Shown piece after piece: positions 14,666-22,636 of a DNA stretch of 64,000 nucleotides. Both the position numbers and the translations under genes were made by a program. Source of the stretch: Streptomyces sp. NRRL S-455 (GTDB taxonomy: Bacteria; Actinomycetota; Actinomycetes; Streptomycetales; Streptomycetaceae); contig NZ_JOCT01000011.1 in the NCBI RefSeq assembly GCF_000717875.1, positions 1 to 64,000 on the forward strand. The letters are read 5' to 3'. Position 1 is the stretch's first letter, and every line of letters begins with the position of its first letter. The notes below the pieces were generated by a model. It was not told the origin of the DNA. It saw only the letters and a program-made list of their open reading frames with translations, and did no database searches.

Positions 14666-15613
14666 ATGGGTGCACCCGGTGACGAGGAGAGCGTGTACCG
14701 GGACGAGGTGATCGGCTGGCTGCGGCGCGGCGTACTCCCCGTGCGCTACATGTATGCGGGCAGCGGTGCCGACCGGCACATCAGGTTCGCGGAGGAGTAC
14801 GCGGACGAGTACCGGGACGGCCGGCTCGACGATGAGACGGCCGCCGCGGTGGGCGGTCTCGGCCCGGCAGGTGTTCCTGCCCAGATGTGCGACATCGGAC
14901 CGAGCAATGGGTTGCACACGGCCCAGTTCCTGGACTGGTTCGCGGGCGCCCACGCCGGCCGAGCGCGCTACCTCGGGATGGATTTCAGCCGAAGACTGCT
15001 CGCCGCGGCACGGAGGCGTACCCGCCGGTACGCCTCCGTCGAGCGGTCATTCGCCTGGTGGGACGTGGAGGCCGCCGCGACGCCGGTGGTCCGCGCCTGG
15101 CGCTCGCCGGGACCGGTGCTGTTCTGTCTCCTCGGCAACACGTTGGGCAACGTGGAGAACCCGGCCCACGTGCTCCGCAACATCTTCGGCAGTGCGCGCC
15201 CGGACGACATTCTGATGCTCGGCCTGTTCGGGCCGCCGGGACAGGGGGAGGACGACGCCGACGATTACCGCTCACCGGCGATACGGGACATGATTCTTGA
15301 GCCGCTGAGCGCTGTCGGCATACCGGTTGAGGGCTTGGTGCTGCGTCTGACGACCGTCGACGACTCGGTCGTGGGGACGGTGCGCCTGCACGAGCCGGTC
15401 ACACTCGCCGGTACACGGCTGCCCGCACGGCATGAAGTGCGCTGCTTCCTGTCGCGGCGCTACCACCCGGCCGGCGCCCGGCACCTGCTGCGGCGCACCG
15501 GCTGGCTTCCGCTGGAGACGCACGCCGATCCGGGCCACGGACATTTCGTGCTGCTCGCCCGGCGGATGCCGACGGCGCCGGATACCTCCGGTTCCTCCGG
15601 CCCCAACCGGTGA
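14666..15613 (+). CDS. EgtD-like SAM-dependent methyltransferase
   Basis: The 315-residue protein resembles the histidine-specific methyltransferase family of EgtD (Methyltransf_33). It has CDIGPSNGLHTAQFLDWF (SAM loop), YLGMDFSRRLLAAARRR and LFCLLGNTLGNVENPAHVLRNI, which matches the EgtD LGxTxGN region. A helical N-terminus replaces the usual EgtD lid. GAGGGGG at 14653-14659 gives a strong ribosome-binding site for ATG 14666. It closes the unit that also has an EgtB-like FGE domain. Known EgtD enzymes trimethylate free histidine; here the substrate could be a peptide histidine, which is inference. Confidence 0.8.
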   Translation: MGAPGDEESVYRDEVIGWLRRGVLPVRYMYAGSGADRHIRFAEEYADEYRDGRLDDETAAAVGGLGPAGVPAQMCDIGPSNGLHTAQFLDWFAGAHAGRARYLGMDFSRRLLAAARRRTRRYASVERSFAWWDVEAAATPVVRAWRSPGPVLFCLLGNTLGNVENPAHVLRNIFGSARPDDILMLGLFGPPGQGEDDADDYRSPAIRDMILEPLSAVGIPVEGLVLRLTTVDDSVVGTVRLHEPVTLAGTRLPARHEVRCFLSRRYHPAGARHLLRRTGWLPLETHADPGHGHFVLLARRMPTAPDTSGSSGPNR

Positions 15614-15662
15614 CGGACGGCTGCCGGTCTGTGGCGAGAGCGCGGCCGTCAGCGCTCCCGTC

Positions 15663-16847
15663 TCACACTCCCCGCACCGCCCGGGCCACCCGCGACCCCG
15701 CCGCCGCCCTCGGCGCGCTGTCCGGTCGGCGGCGACGCGGATGGACCGCGTTCGTCAGGAGGATCAGGAACGTGTCCGTCGCCGGGTCGAGGACCAGGGA
15801 CGTCCCTGTGAAGCCCGTGTGGCCCGCTGCTCCCCGGCCCGCGAGGCCGCCCATGAACCAGGGCTGGTCGAGGGAGAATCCGAGGCCCGGCGGGGTGAAC
15901 AGGAGTTCGACGAAGTCGGGGCCGAGGATGCGGGCGGGGCCGTAGGAGCCGCCGGCGAGGAGGGTGCGGCAGAACACCGCGAGATCCCGGCCCGTGGAGA
16001 ACAGGCCCGCGTGGCCGGCCACACCGCCCAGCGCCCACGCGTTCTCGTCGTGGACCTCCCCGCGCAGCATCCCCCGGTCCGCCTTGGCCCACGGCCGCCG
16101 CTGGTCCTCCGTCGCCGCCGCCCCGGGGCACGGCCCGAACGCCGTCGCCGTCATGCCGAGCGGCCGGGTGATGCCGTCACGCACGAGGACATCGAGGGTG
16201 CGGCCGGTGATCCGTTCCAGGACGTGCTGGAGGAGGATCATGTTCAGGTCGGAGTAGCGGTACGTGCCCGGCGCGCCGGCCGGCGGCTCCGCCCGGAGTG
16301 CCGCCAGTCGCTGCGCGTCGTCGGCGTAGTCGTAGAGCGGGAGTTCGGGCCGCAGCCCGGACGTGTGGGTGAGCAGCTGCCGCACGGTGAGGCCGTGCCG
16401 GGCCGCCGCGGTGAAGTCGGGCAGGTAGGCCCCGACCTTGGCGTCGATGCCGAGCGTGCCGCGCTCGATCTGCTGCACGGCGGCCACGGACGTGAAGAGT
16501 TTCGTCAGGGACGCAAGGTCGAAGGGCGTGCCGACGGTCATCGGGACCCGCTCCTTCGGGGGCAGTTCCACTCCGGCGTCGGCGTCCTCGTCGTAGGCCG
16601 CGTACCGCACGGCCCAGCCCGCCGCCTCTTCCACGGCGATCACCGGGCCGCGTCCGACGACCAGGACCGCCCCTGGTGCCCAGGGACGCGTGCCGGTGGT
16701 GAGGACGTGGACCTCCCGGACGAGGTGACGCAGCTCCGCGGGGTCGAGTCCGGCCCGTTCCGGGGTGCCGTCGCGCAGTCTCGGTGCGCTCAGCTCTCCG
16801 CTCCCTCCGCTTTCGCGCGCGTGCTCTCCGTCTTCCAGGGTCGGCAC
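15663..16847 (-). CDS. Serine hydrolase, class C beta-lactamase/esterase family
   Basis: The 394-residue protein has the class C penicillin-binding fold: SLTK (SxxK, about residue 113), LLTHTSGL, YRYSDLN (YxN, about residue 198) and GHTGFTGT (KTG-equivalent, here HTG). It lacks a signal peptide, so a cytoplasmic esterase or peptidase role is plausible. Its start lies inside the 3' end of the upstream efflux gene (58-bp overlap), which implies coupled translation. It converges with the EgtD-like gene 49 bp away. Confidence 0.87.
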   Translation of the reverse strand: MPTLEDGEHARESGGSGELSAPRLRDGTPERAGLDPAELRHLVREVHVLTTGTRPWAPGAVLVVGRGPVIAVEEAAGWAVRYAAYDEDADAGVELPPKERVPMTVGTPFDLASLTKLFTSVAAVQQIERGTLGIDAKVGAYLPDFTAAARHGLTVRQLLTHTSGLRPELPLYDYADDAQRLAALRAEPPAGAPGTYRYSDLNMILLQHVLERITGRTLDVLVRDGITRPLGMTATAFGPCPGAAATEDQRRPWAKADRGMLRGEVHDENAWALGGVAGHAGLFSTGRDLAVFCRTLLAGGSYGPARILGPDFVELLFTPPGLGFSLDQPWFMGGLAGRGAAGHTGFTGTSLVLDPATDTFLILLTNAVHPRRRRPDSAPRAAAGSRVARAVRGV

Positions 16848-18100
16848 ATTCCCACGAAACAGGCCAGTGCCACCAGTGCGGCGGCCAGTTGGACGACGGC
16901 CATCGGGACGGCGGTGTCCTCCCCGGCGACGCCCACGAGCGGGGAGGCGATCGCGCCGATCAGGAACGACGAGGTGCCGAGCAGGGCGGACGCGGAGCCC
17001 GCGGCGTGCTTGGTGCGCATCAGGGCGAGTGCCTGGGTGTTGGGCAGGGTGATGCCCATCGCGGACATCAGGACGAACAGCGCGACGGCGACGGGCGCCA
17101 GACCGACCTCGCCGAAGACGCCCGTGGACATCAGCAGCAGCGCGGTCGCGGCGGTGATGACGATCGTCAGGCCGATCCCCAGCACCCGGTCCAGACTGAC
17201 CCGGCCGACCAGGATCTTGCCGTTGATCTGGCCGACGACGACCAGTCCGACCGAGTTGACGCCGAAGAGCAGGCTGAACGTCTGCGGGGAGGCGCCGTAG
17301 ATCTCCTGGATGACGAACGGGGACGCCGAGATGTAGGCGAACAGCGCGGCGAAGGCGAAGCCGCCGGTGAGCATGTAGCCGGCGAAGGAGCGGTCGGCGA
17401 GCAGGCCGCGCATCGCGCGGAGGGCCTCGCCGACTCCGCCGCTGTGGCGTTCGGCGGGCTCCAGGGTCTCGGGCAGCCTCGCCCAGACCAGGGCCCCGAT
17501 CAGTACTCCGATGACGGTGAGGACGACGAACACGCCCCGCCAGTCCGTCACGCGCAGGACCTGCCCGCCGATGAGGGGCGCCACGATCGGGGCGACGCCG
17601 GAGATCAGCATCAGGGTGGAGAAGAAGCGGGCCATGGCCATGCCGTCATAGAGGTCGCGGACGACGGCGCGGGCGATGACGATCGCGGCGGCGCCCGCGA
17701 GGCCCTGCGCCAGGCGGAAGGCGACGAGGAGTTCGACGGTGGGGGCGAGCGCGCACAGGACGGTGGCGACGACGAAGACCGCGAGCCCGGCGAGCAGCGG
17801 GCGGCGGCGTCCCCAGCGGTCGCTCATCGGCCCGACGACGAGCTGGCCGAGCGCCATGCCGGCCAGGCAGGCGGTGAGGGTGAGCTGGACGGTCGCGGCG
17901 GGCGCGTGCAGGGAGCGGGTGACCTCCGGCAGGGACGGGAGGTACATGTCCATCGCCAGCGGCGGTACGGCGGTCAGGCTGCCGAGGAGGAAGGTGACCA
18001 GGAGCCCGGTGCGGCGGTGCGAGGTGCGGTCGGGCCGCTCCGTCCCGGCGGCTGCGGCCCCCTGCGCGGTGTTCGATATGGACGCCCCACCCTCGGGCAT
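16790..18100 (-). CDS. Bcr/CflA-type MFS drug efflux transporter
   Basis: The 436-residue protein has 12 predicted membrane segments and the Bcr/CflA signatures MDMYLPSLPEVTRSL, LGQLVVGPMSDRWGRRRPL (loop 2-3) and QGLAGAAAIVIARAVVRDLYDG. It would export drugs or metabolites by proton antiport. ATG 18100 is preferred over GTG 18130 because GGGAGG lies 5-6 nt upstream of it. It is the first gene of a two-gene unit with the serine hydrolase and is divergent from the Gfo/Idh oxidoreductase. Confidence 0.9.
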   Translation of the reverse strand: MPEGGASISNTAQGAAAAGTERPDRTSHRRTGLLVTFLLGSLTAVPPLAMDMYLPSLPEVTRSLHAPAATVQLTLTACLAGMALGQLVVGPMSDRWGRRRPLLAGLAVFVVATVLCALAPTVELLVAFRLAQGLAGAAAIVIARAVVRDLYDGMAMARFFSTLMLISGVAPIVAPLIGGQVLRVTDWRGVFVVLTVIGVLIGALVWARLPETLEPAERHSGGVGEALRAMRGLLADRSFAGYMLTGGFAFAALFAYISASPFVIQEIYGASPQTFSLLFGVNSVGLVVVGQINGKILVGRVSLDRVLGIGLTIVITAATALLLMSTGVFGEVGLAPVAVALFVLMSAMGITLPNTQALALMRTKHAAGSASALLGTSSFLIGAIASPLVGVAGEDTAVPMAVVQLAAALVALACFVGMCRPWKTESTRAKAEGAES

Positions 18101-18185
18101 GAGTCCCTCCCTTTCCGAGTCGATCGCCACCTATGCTCTCAGCTCGTACGGATGCTCGGGTCATGAGGCTGAAGGCGGGGCGACG

Positions 18186-19226
18186 ATGACGGCGACGGCG
18201 GACGCGGTGCGGTGGGGAGTCCTGGCGACCGGAGGGATAGCGGCCGCGTTCACCGCGGATCTGATCGACCTGCCGGACGCGGAGGTCGTGGCGGTGGCGT
18301 CCCGGTCCGAGGAGTCGGCGAAGGCGTTCGCGGAACGGTTCGGGATCCCGCGGGCGTACGGCGACTGGAACGCGCTCGCGCGGGACGAGGACATCGATGT
18401 CGTCTACGTCGCCACACCGCACACGGCGCACCGGAGCGCCGCGGGTCTGTGTCTCGCCGCCGGGCGGAACGTGCTGTGCGAGAAGCCGTTCACGCTGAAC
18501 GTGCGTGAGGCGGAGGAACTCGTCGCGCTGGCGCGGGAACACGGGCGCTTCCTGATGGAGGCGATGTGGATGTACTGCAATCCGCTGGTACGGCGGCTGA
18601 AGGCGCTGGTCGACGACGGGGCTGTCGGTGAAGTGCGCAGTGTGCACGCCGATTTCGGGCTGGCCGGGCCGTTCCCGCCCTCGCACCGGCTGCGGAACCC
18701 TCAGCTGGGCGGCGGCGCGCTGCTCGATCTGGGCGTGTATCCGGTGTCGTTCGCGCAGCTGCTGCTCGGGGAGCCGTCGGACCTCGCGGCGCGAGCGGTG
18801 CTCTCGGACGAGGGCGTCGATCTCCAGACGGCAGCGGTGCTCTCGTGGGAGAGCGGCGCTCTCGGTTCGGTGCACTGCTCCATCGTGGGCGGTACGGCGA
18901 CCTCCGCATCGGTCACCGGCTCGAAGGGCCGTATCGACATCCCGCACGGCTTCTTCTTCCCGGACCGTTTCCTCCTGCACCGGGACGGCCGTGACCCCGA
19001 GGAGTTCACGGCCGACCCGGCCGACGGGCCCCGCAACAGCCTCCGCCACGAAGCGGCCGAGGTGATGCGCGCCGTACGCGCCGGCGAGACCGAGTCCCCG
19101 CTGGTCCCGCTCGACGGCACGCTCGCCGTGATGCGGACGCTCGACGCGATCCGGGACCGCGTCGGTGTCCGCTACCCGGGCGAGACCCCCGACGAGGACC
19201 TGGCGGCGGAACTCACGCCGGCCTGA
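18186..19226 (+). CDS. Gfo/Idh/MocA family oxidoreductase
   Basis: The 346-residue protein starts with a Rossmann domain (VRWGVLATGGIAAAFTADL). YVATPHTAHRSAA and the catalytic CEKPFTLN motif (about residues 100-107) follow. The C-terminal GFO/IDH/MocA domain includes EAMWMYCNPLVRRLKAL and GGGALLDLGVYPVSF. It resembles the trans-1,2-dihydrobenzene-1,2-diol dehydrogenase subgroup of NAD(P)-dependent sugar or diol dehydrogenases. ATG 18186 is the first start after the divergent transporter promoter region. The substrate is unknown. Confidence 0.88.
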   Translation: MTATADAVRWGVLATGGIAAAFTADLIDLPDAEVVAVASRSEESAKAFAERFGIPRAYGDWNALARDEDIDVVYVATPHTAHRSAAGLCLAAGRNVLCEKPFTLNVREAEELVALAREHGRFLMEAMWMYCNPLVRRLKALVDDGAVGEVRSVHADFGLAGPFPPSHRLRNPQLGGGALLDLGVYPVSFAQLLLGEPSDLAARAVLSDEGVDLQTAAVLSWESGALGSVHCSIVGGTATSASVTGSKGRIDIPHGFFFPDRFLLHRDGRDPEEFTADPADGPRNSLRHEAAEVMRAVRAGETESPLVPLDGTLAVMRTLDAIRDRVGVRYPGETPDEDLAAELTPA

Positions 19227-19289
19227 GCCCCTGCTCCCCCACCTCCCCGGTGTACGAGGTGGACGCGCTCATGAGAGCGGTCGGGCGCG

Positions 19290-20231
19290 TCACTTGCTCT
19301 GCAGCGTGCCGAGCGGGTTGGGGTCCTCCTCCAGTGCGGTGGCCGCCGCCTTCCAGGCGGCGGCCTCGCCGTACAGGGCGCTGCGCAGGTAGGCCGTGGT
19401 GAGCCGCTGGATCAGGGCGACGCGTGCGGGGCTGGCGTCGGTCGTCTCGGCGACCTCGTGCCCCGGGATGCCACCGAGGGAGTGCTCGGCGTCGAACAGA
19501 GTGAGCAGGCTCTTGCTGCCGGGGCTGTAGGTGTAGGGGTCGGTGAACCAGTCCGGTCCGCGGGTGGACAGGTGGGACTGGTCCTTGTCCCCGGCGACGA
19601 TGAGGGCCGGGGTGGTCATGGTGTCGAAGGACGGCTTCATGAAGGGGAAGTGCTCGGCGGCGAACGGGACCAGGTCGTCGCCCAAGCCGGTCAGGGCCAG
19701 CAGTACGCCCGCCTTGACCCGGGGGTCGGACATGTCCTCACCCGGCTTGCCGTCGGAGTCGAGGACACGCGCGCCCAGCAGCGTGCTCGCCGACTGGGCT
19801 CCCCAGGAGTGGCCGGCCACGGCGACACGGTCACGGTCCAGGCGCCCGGCCAGGCCCGGCACGGAGGCTTCCAGGACGTCGAGTTCGTCCAGGACGCGGG
19901 TGAGGTCCTCGATGCGCAGGCGCCAGATCCGCGGGGTACGGGGGTCCTCGGCGGGGATGCCCAGGGTCCTGGAGTCGAGGTGGGTGGGCTGAATGACCAT
20001 GAAGCCGTGGGCGGCCCAGAAGTCGGCCAGCGGGGCGTAGCCGTCCATCGACCAGCCGAAGCCGTGCGAGAAGACGATGACGGGCAGGCCGGTGCCGGTC
20101 GCGGGGGCGGACACGCGGACCTGGAGGTCGTCACCGCGGCCCGGGGCGGACAGGACGACCGGCCGCGCGGATATCACCGTGGCGGGTGCGCCCGCGGTCT
20201 GTTGGGCGTTCGCGGTCTTGGTTTCGGACAT
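19290..20231 (-). CDS. Alpha/beta hydrolase (chlorophyllase/dienelactone hydrolase-like)
   Basis: The 313-residue protein has PVIVFSHGFGWSMDGYAPLADFWAAHGFMVIQPTHLD (oxyanion region), a nucleophile motif AVAGHSWGAQSAS (Ser about residue 147), IVAGDKDQSH (Asp) and LFDAEHSLGG (His). Substrate preference cannot be told from the sequence. ATG 20231 follows GGAAGG on the minus strand. It is divergent from a TetR gene, with operator-like dyads between, so it is the probable target of that repressor. Confidence 0.85.
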   Translation of the reverse strand: MSETKTANAQQTAGAPATVISARPVVLSAPGRGDDLQVRVSAPATGTGLPVIVFSHGFGWSMDGYAPLADFWAAHGFMVIQPTHLDSRTLGIPAEDPRTPRIWRLRIEDLTRVLDELDVLEASVPGLAGRLDRDRVAVAGHSWGAQSASTLLGARVLDSDGKPGEDMSDPRVKAGVLLALTGLGDDLVPFAAEHFPFMKPSFDTMTTPALIVAGDKDQSHLSTRGPDWFTDPYTYSPGSKSLLTLFDAEHSLGGIPGHEVAETTDASPARVALIQRLTTAYLRSALYGEAAAWKAAATALEEDPNPLGTLQSK

Positions 20232-20444
20232 GGAGGTGCCTTCCGTTCGGTGCGTGCGCACTCTTGGGTTCGGTGAGCCCGGCGGGCGGCGAGGCCGCGG
20301 GCATGGGCCGGATGGGGAGCGTTTCTCATGCGGAGCCACATCGACGCCGGGTGGCGACGAGGGCGTGGCTGTTCCGGTCCCGGGTGGAGCGTGCTGAGGA
20401 CAGCGGTTGGCCGCAGGACTGCCGGTCTGCCATCATGAAGGAAA

Positions 20445-20459
20445 CGGAACCTTGTTCCG
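20445..20459. promoter_or_regulatory. Candidate TetR operator (perfect dyad)
   Basis: CGGAAC-CTT-GTTCCG is a perfect inverted repeat with 6-bp arms, about 60 bp upstream of the TetR start in the shared divergent region with the hydrolase gene. A second, looser dyad at 20468-20484 shares the CGGAAC element. Confidence 0.5.
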
Positions 20460-20467
20460 AATACGAT

Positions 20468-20484
20468 ACGGAACGTCGATCCGT
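20468..20484. promoter_or_regulatory. Second candidate TetR operator
   Basis: ACGGA and TCCGT arms flank a 7-bp centre. The left half repeats the CGGAAC core of the perfect dyad just upstream. Two sites this close would fit dimer-of-dimers binding. Confidence 0.4.
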
Positions 20485-20516
20485 TTTGCAAGATCGATCA
20501 AGTGAGGAGTGCTGCG

Positions 20517-21107
20517 GTGAACGACGGCGGCCAGAGCCCGGGAAGCTCAGCCAGGTCCAGTCGCAAGGACGCCCGGCGCAACCGGCAGGCGCTGCTGGAC
20601 GCGGCCGCCGCGGTCTTCGCGACCTCGGGTGTGGAGGCGCCGGTACGCGACATCGCGGCCGAGGCCGGCGTCGGGGTGGCCACGATCTACCGCCACTTCC
20701 CCACCCGGGCGGACCTCGTCGTCGCCGTCTACCGCCACCAGATCGACGCCTGCGCCGAAGCCGGCCCCACCCTGCTGGCGGCCGGCCCCACTCCCTGTGC
20801 CGCCCTGGAGCGGTGGGTCGACCTCTTCGTCGACTTCCTCGTCACCAAACACGGCCTCGCAGCCGCGATGCAGGGCGACAGCACCGGCTTCGAGGCGCTC
20901 CACGCCTACTTCCTCGAACGCCTCCTGCCGGTGTGCACCCAGCTCCTCGAAGCCGCCGCCGCCTCCGGCGAGATCCGCTCCGGCCTCGACGCCTACCACC
21001 TCATGCGCGGCATCGGAAACCTCTGCATCGGCGCCGAGAGCGACCCCCGCTACGACGCACGCCGACTGGTCGCGCTCCTCGTCGCCGGACTACGCCAACC
21101 GAACTGA
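20517..21107 (+). CDS. TetR/AcrR family transcriptional regulator
   Basis: The 196-residue protein has a typical N-terminal DNA-binding domain (SRKDARRNRQALLDAAAAVFA, APVRDIAAEAGVGVATIYRHFPTRADLVVAVYRHQ) and a TetR_C ligand domain containing FVDFLVTKHGLAAAMQ. This resembles regulators that control divergent hydrolases or dehydrogenases. GTG 20517 is chosen because AGGAG lies 7 nt upstream; GTG 20502 would add five residues. It likely represses itself and the hydrolase. Confidence 0.9.
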   Translation: MNDGGQSPGSSARSSRKDARRNRQALLDAAAAVFATSGVEAPVRDIAAEAGVGVATIYRHFPTRADLVVAVYRHQIDACAEAGPTLLAAGPTPCAALERWVDLFVDFLVTKHGLAAAMQGDSTGFEALHAYFLERLLPVCTQLLEAAAASGEIRSGLDAYHLMRGIGNLCIGAESDPRYDARRLVALLVAGLRQPN

Positions 21108-21148
21108 CCGCGGCGCTCGCGCATCACGGAGGTTCTCGCACAAACGTG

Positions 21149-21334
21149 ATGGACGTGGCCGACGTGACCGACGTGGCCCACACGGTGCGGCACATGGCCA
21201 AACTGCCGCTGGAGGCGAACGCGCAGTTCGCGACGGTTCCGGCCACGGCGATGCAGTACGTCGGCCCGCGCCCGGGCGCAGCCGGGCGCGGGCCGACGAT
21301 AGTCAACGCGTCAACCTACACAAACGGAATCTGA
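21149..21334 (+). CDS. Possible 61-residue small protein
   Basis: An ATG (or GTG 21146) opens a 61-codon frame: MDVADVTDVAHTVRHMAKLPLEANAQ onward to a polar C-terminus TIVNASTYTNGI. GGAGG at 21128-21132 is 13-16 nt upstream, which is long. A 17-bp perfect hairpin lies inside the frame, coding a Gly/Pro/Arg stretch. The alternative reading is that the hairpin terminates the TetR transcript and the frame is chance. No family recognised. Confidence 0.35.
   Translation: MDVADVTDVAHTVRHMAKLPLEANAQFATVPATAMQYVGPRPGAAGRGPTIVNASTYTNGI
21259..21298 (+). terminator. Strong 17-bp hairpin downstream of the TetR gene
   Basis: The arms at 21259-21275 and 21282-21298 are perfectly complementary, with a 6-nt loop (GCGCAG). 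It lies about 150 bp after the TetR stop. No U-tract follows. It could be a terminator or an mRNA stability element. Confidence 0.5.
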
Positions 21335-21438
21335 ACGTCCGGGCTATTGCGGCCGGTCGGGCGCCTATGCTCAACTCGCCTACACCAAAGCTTCACACTT
21401 GGAACAGATAGCTTCCGTAAGCCACATCCAGGGGGGAG

Positions 21439-21524
21439 GCGGCAGTCGTTCCACGGCACCGGGTGGGGGTGGACCCCGCGTGGGACCGCGGGGTACGCAC
21501 CGGTGCGCGTGGAACGACTGCCGC
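21439..21524. other. 86-nt nested inverted repeat between convergent genes
   Basis: Three stems nest around one centre: 17 bp (21439-21455 with 21508-21524), 7 bp (21456-21462 with 21500-21506, one-base bulge) and 7 bp (21473-21479 with 21488-21494). It lies just before the 3' end of the minus-strand SnoaL-like gene. It could be a bidirectional terminator or a structured RNA. Confidence 0.7.
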
Positions 21525-21545
21525 ACAGCCTTGTGATGCGGGGCG

Positions 21546-21872
21546 TCAGGCCTGGCCGGTCTCGAAGCGGGAGATCCTGCCGTCGTCGTCCACGGTGAAG
21601 CTCCACCGGGTCCGCATCTCGCCCCAGGTGTCGTTGCTGTAGCGGGCGATGAGGGACCGGCCCCCGTCGGACTCGTTGTCGACCTCCATGTGGCCGTGGG
21701 TGGAGAAGATCTCCCGGTCGACCCAGTCGGCGAGGTCGCGGTCGGAGCCGTCGTCCGCCATCGTCGCGCCGGGCGCGAGAAGCTCCATGAAGCTCTCCCG
21801 GTCGTGGTGGTTCACGGCGGTCACGAAGGCACGGACGGCCGGATCACTGAGGCGCGTGGTCTGAATCGTCAT
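21546..21872 (-). CDS. SnoaL-like / NTF2-fold small protein
   Basis: The 108-residue protein has the NTF2-like pattern: VRAFVTAVNHHDRESFMELLAPGATMADDGSDRDLADWVDREIF, then beta strands ending RTRWSFTVDDDGRISRFETGQ. Such proteins are small-molecule-binding cups or isomerases; no catalytic pair can be assigned. It is monocistronic and divergent from the DoxX gene. Confidence 0.85.
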   Translation of the reverse strand: MTIQTTRLSDPAVRAFVTAVNHHDRESFMELLAPGATMADDGSDRDLADWVDREIFSTHGHMEVDNESDGGRSLIARYSNDTWGEMRTRWSFTVDDDGRISRFETGQA

Positions 21873-22030
21873 GCGAGCCAGCCTCGTACCGGCCCTCGCA
21901 CCCCGCCACCCGTGCCACCCGAACGGCGTCCCGGAGAGATCCGCCGGATGTCGCGGGGTGTCAGCGGTGCGACGGTGGAAACGCGACGAGGAGTGTTCTT
22001 CTGTTCCTGCTGTCTGCTCCGGGAGACGAC

Positions 22031-22588
22031 GTGAGGCGTTACAACCGACGTGATCTGGGCCTGCTGCTGCTTCGGCTGGGGACGGGCGGTGTGCTGGCGG
22101 CCCACGGCGCGCAGAAGCTGTTCGGCTGGTTCGGCGGGCATGGCATCGAGGGCACCGGCCAGTTCATGGAGTCCGTCGGGTACACCCCCGGCAAGGCCAG
22201 CGCGACGGCGGCCGGCCTCGCGGAGACGGGCGGCGGCACGCTGCTGGCCCTCGGCCTCGCCACGCCGGCGGCCGGGGCGGCCGCGGCCGGCGCGATGGCG
22301 GGCGCGGCGGCGGTGCACACCCCGAACGGCTTCTTCAACCAGAGCGGCGGCTACGAGTACGCGGCCACGCTGGGCCTGACGGCCGCCGGGCTCGCGGTCA
22401 CCGGACCGGGAAAGCTCTCCCTGGACCACGCGCTGGGGCACGCGGTGAACCGGGGCTGGATGATCCCGGCGGCGTTCGCGGCGACGGCGGCGGGGACGGC
22501 GGTTGTCGTGGGGACGCGCGCCAGGCGGCTGCGGCAGGCGAAGGAGGGCGAGCAGGACGCCCTGTTCGACGAGGAGTACATGGAGTAG
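22031..22588 (+). CDS. DoxX family membrane protein
   Basis: The 185-residue protein has four hydrophobic segments and the DoxX start LLLLRLGTGGVLAAHGAQKLFGWFGGHGIEGTGQFMESVGYTPG. DoxX proteins are small integral membrane proteins linked to redox or thiosulfate metabolism in some organisms. The C-terminus is a charged cytoplasmic tail (EGEQDALFDEEYME). GTG 22031 follows GGGAG at 5 nt. Confidence 0.88.
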   Translation: MRRYNRRDLGLLLLRLGTGGVLAAHGAQKLFGWFGGHGIEGTGQFMESVGYTPGKASATAAGLAETGGGTLLALGLATPAAGAAAAGAMAGAAAVHTPNGFFNQSGGYEYAATLGLTAAGLAVTGPGKLSLDHALGHAVNRGWMIPAAFAATAAGTAVVVGTRARRLRQAKEGEQDALFDEEYME

Positions 22589-22636
22589 GGCCGCGACTCG
22601 GGGCGCTGTCACACCCACGTGGCAGGCTGCGGCCCC

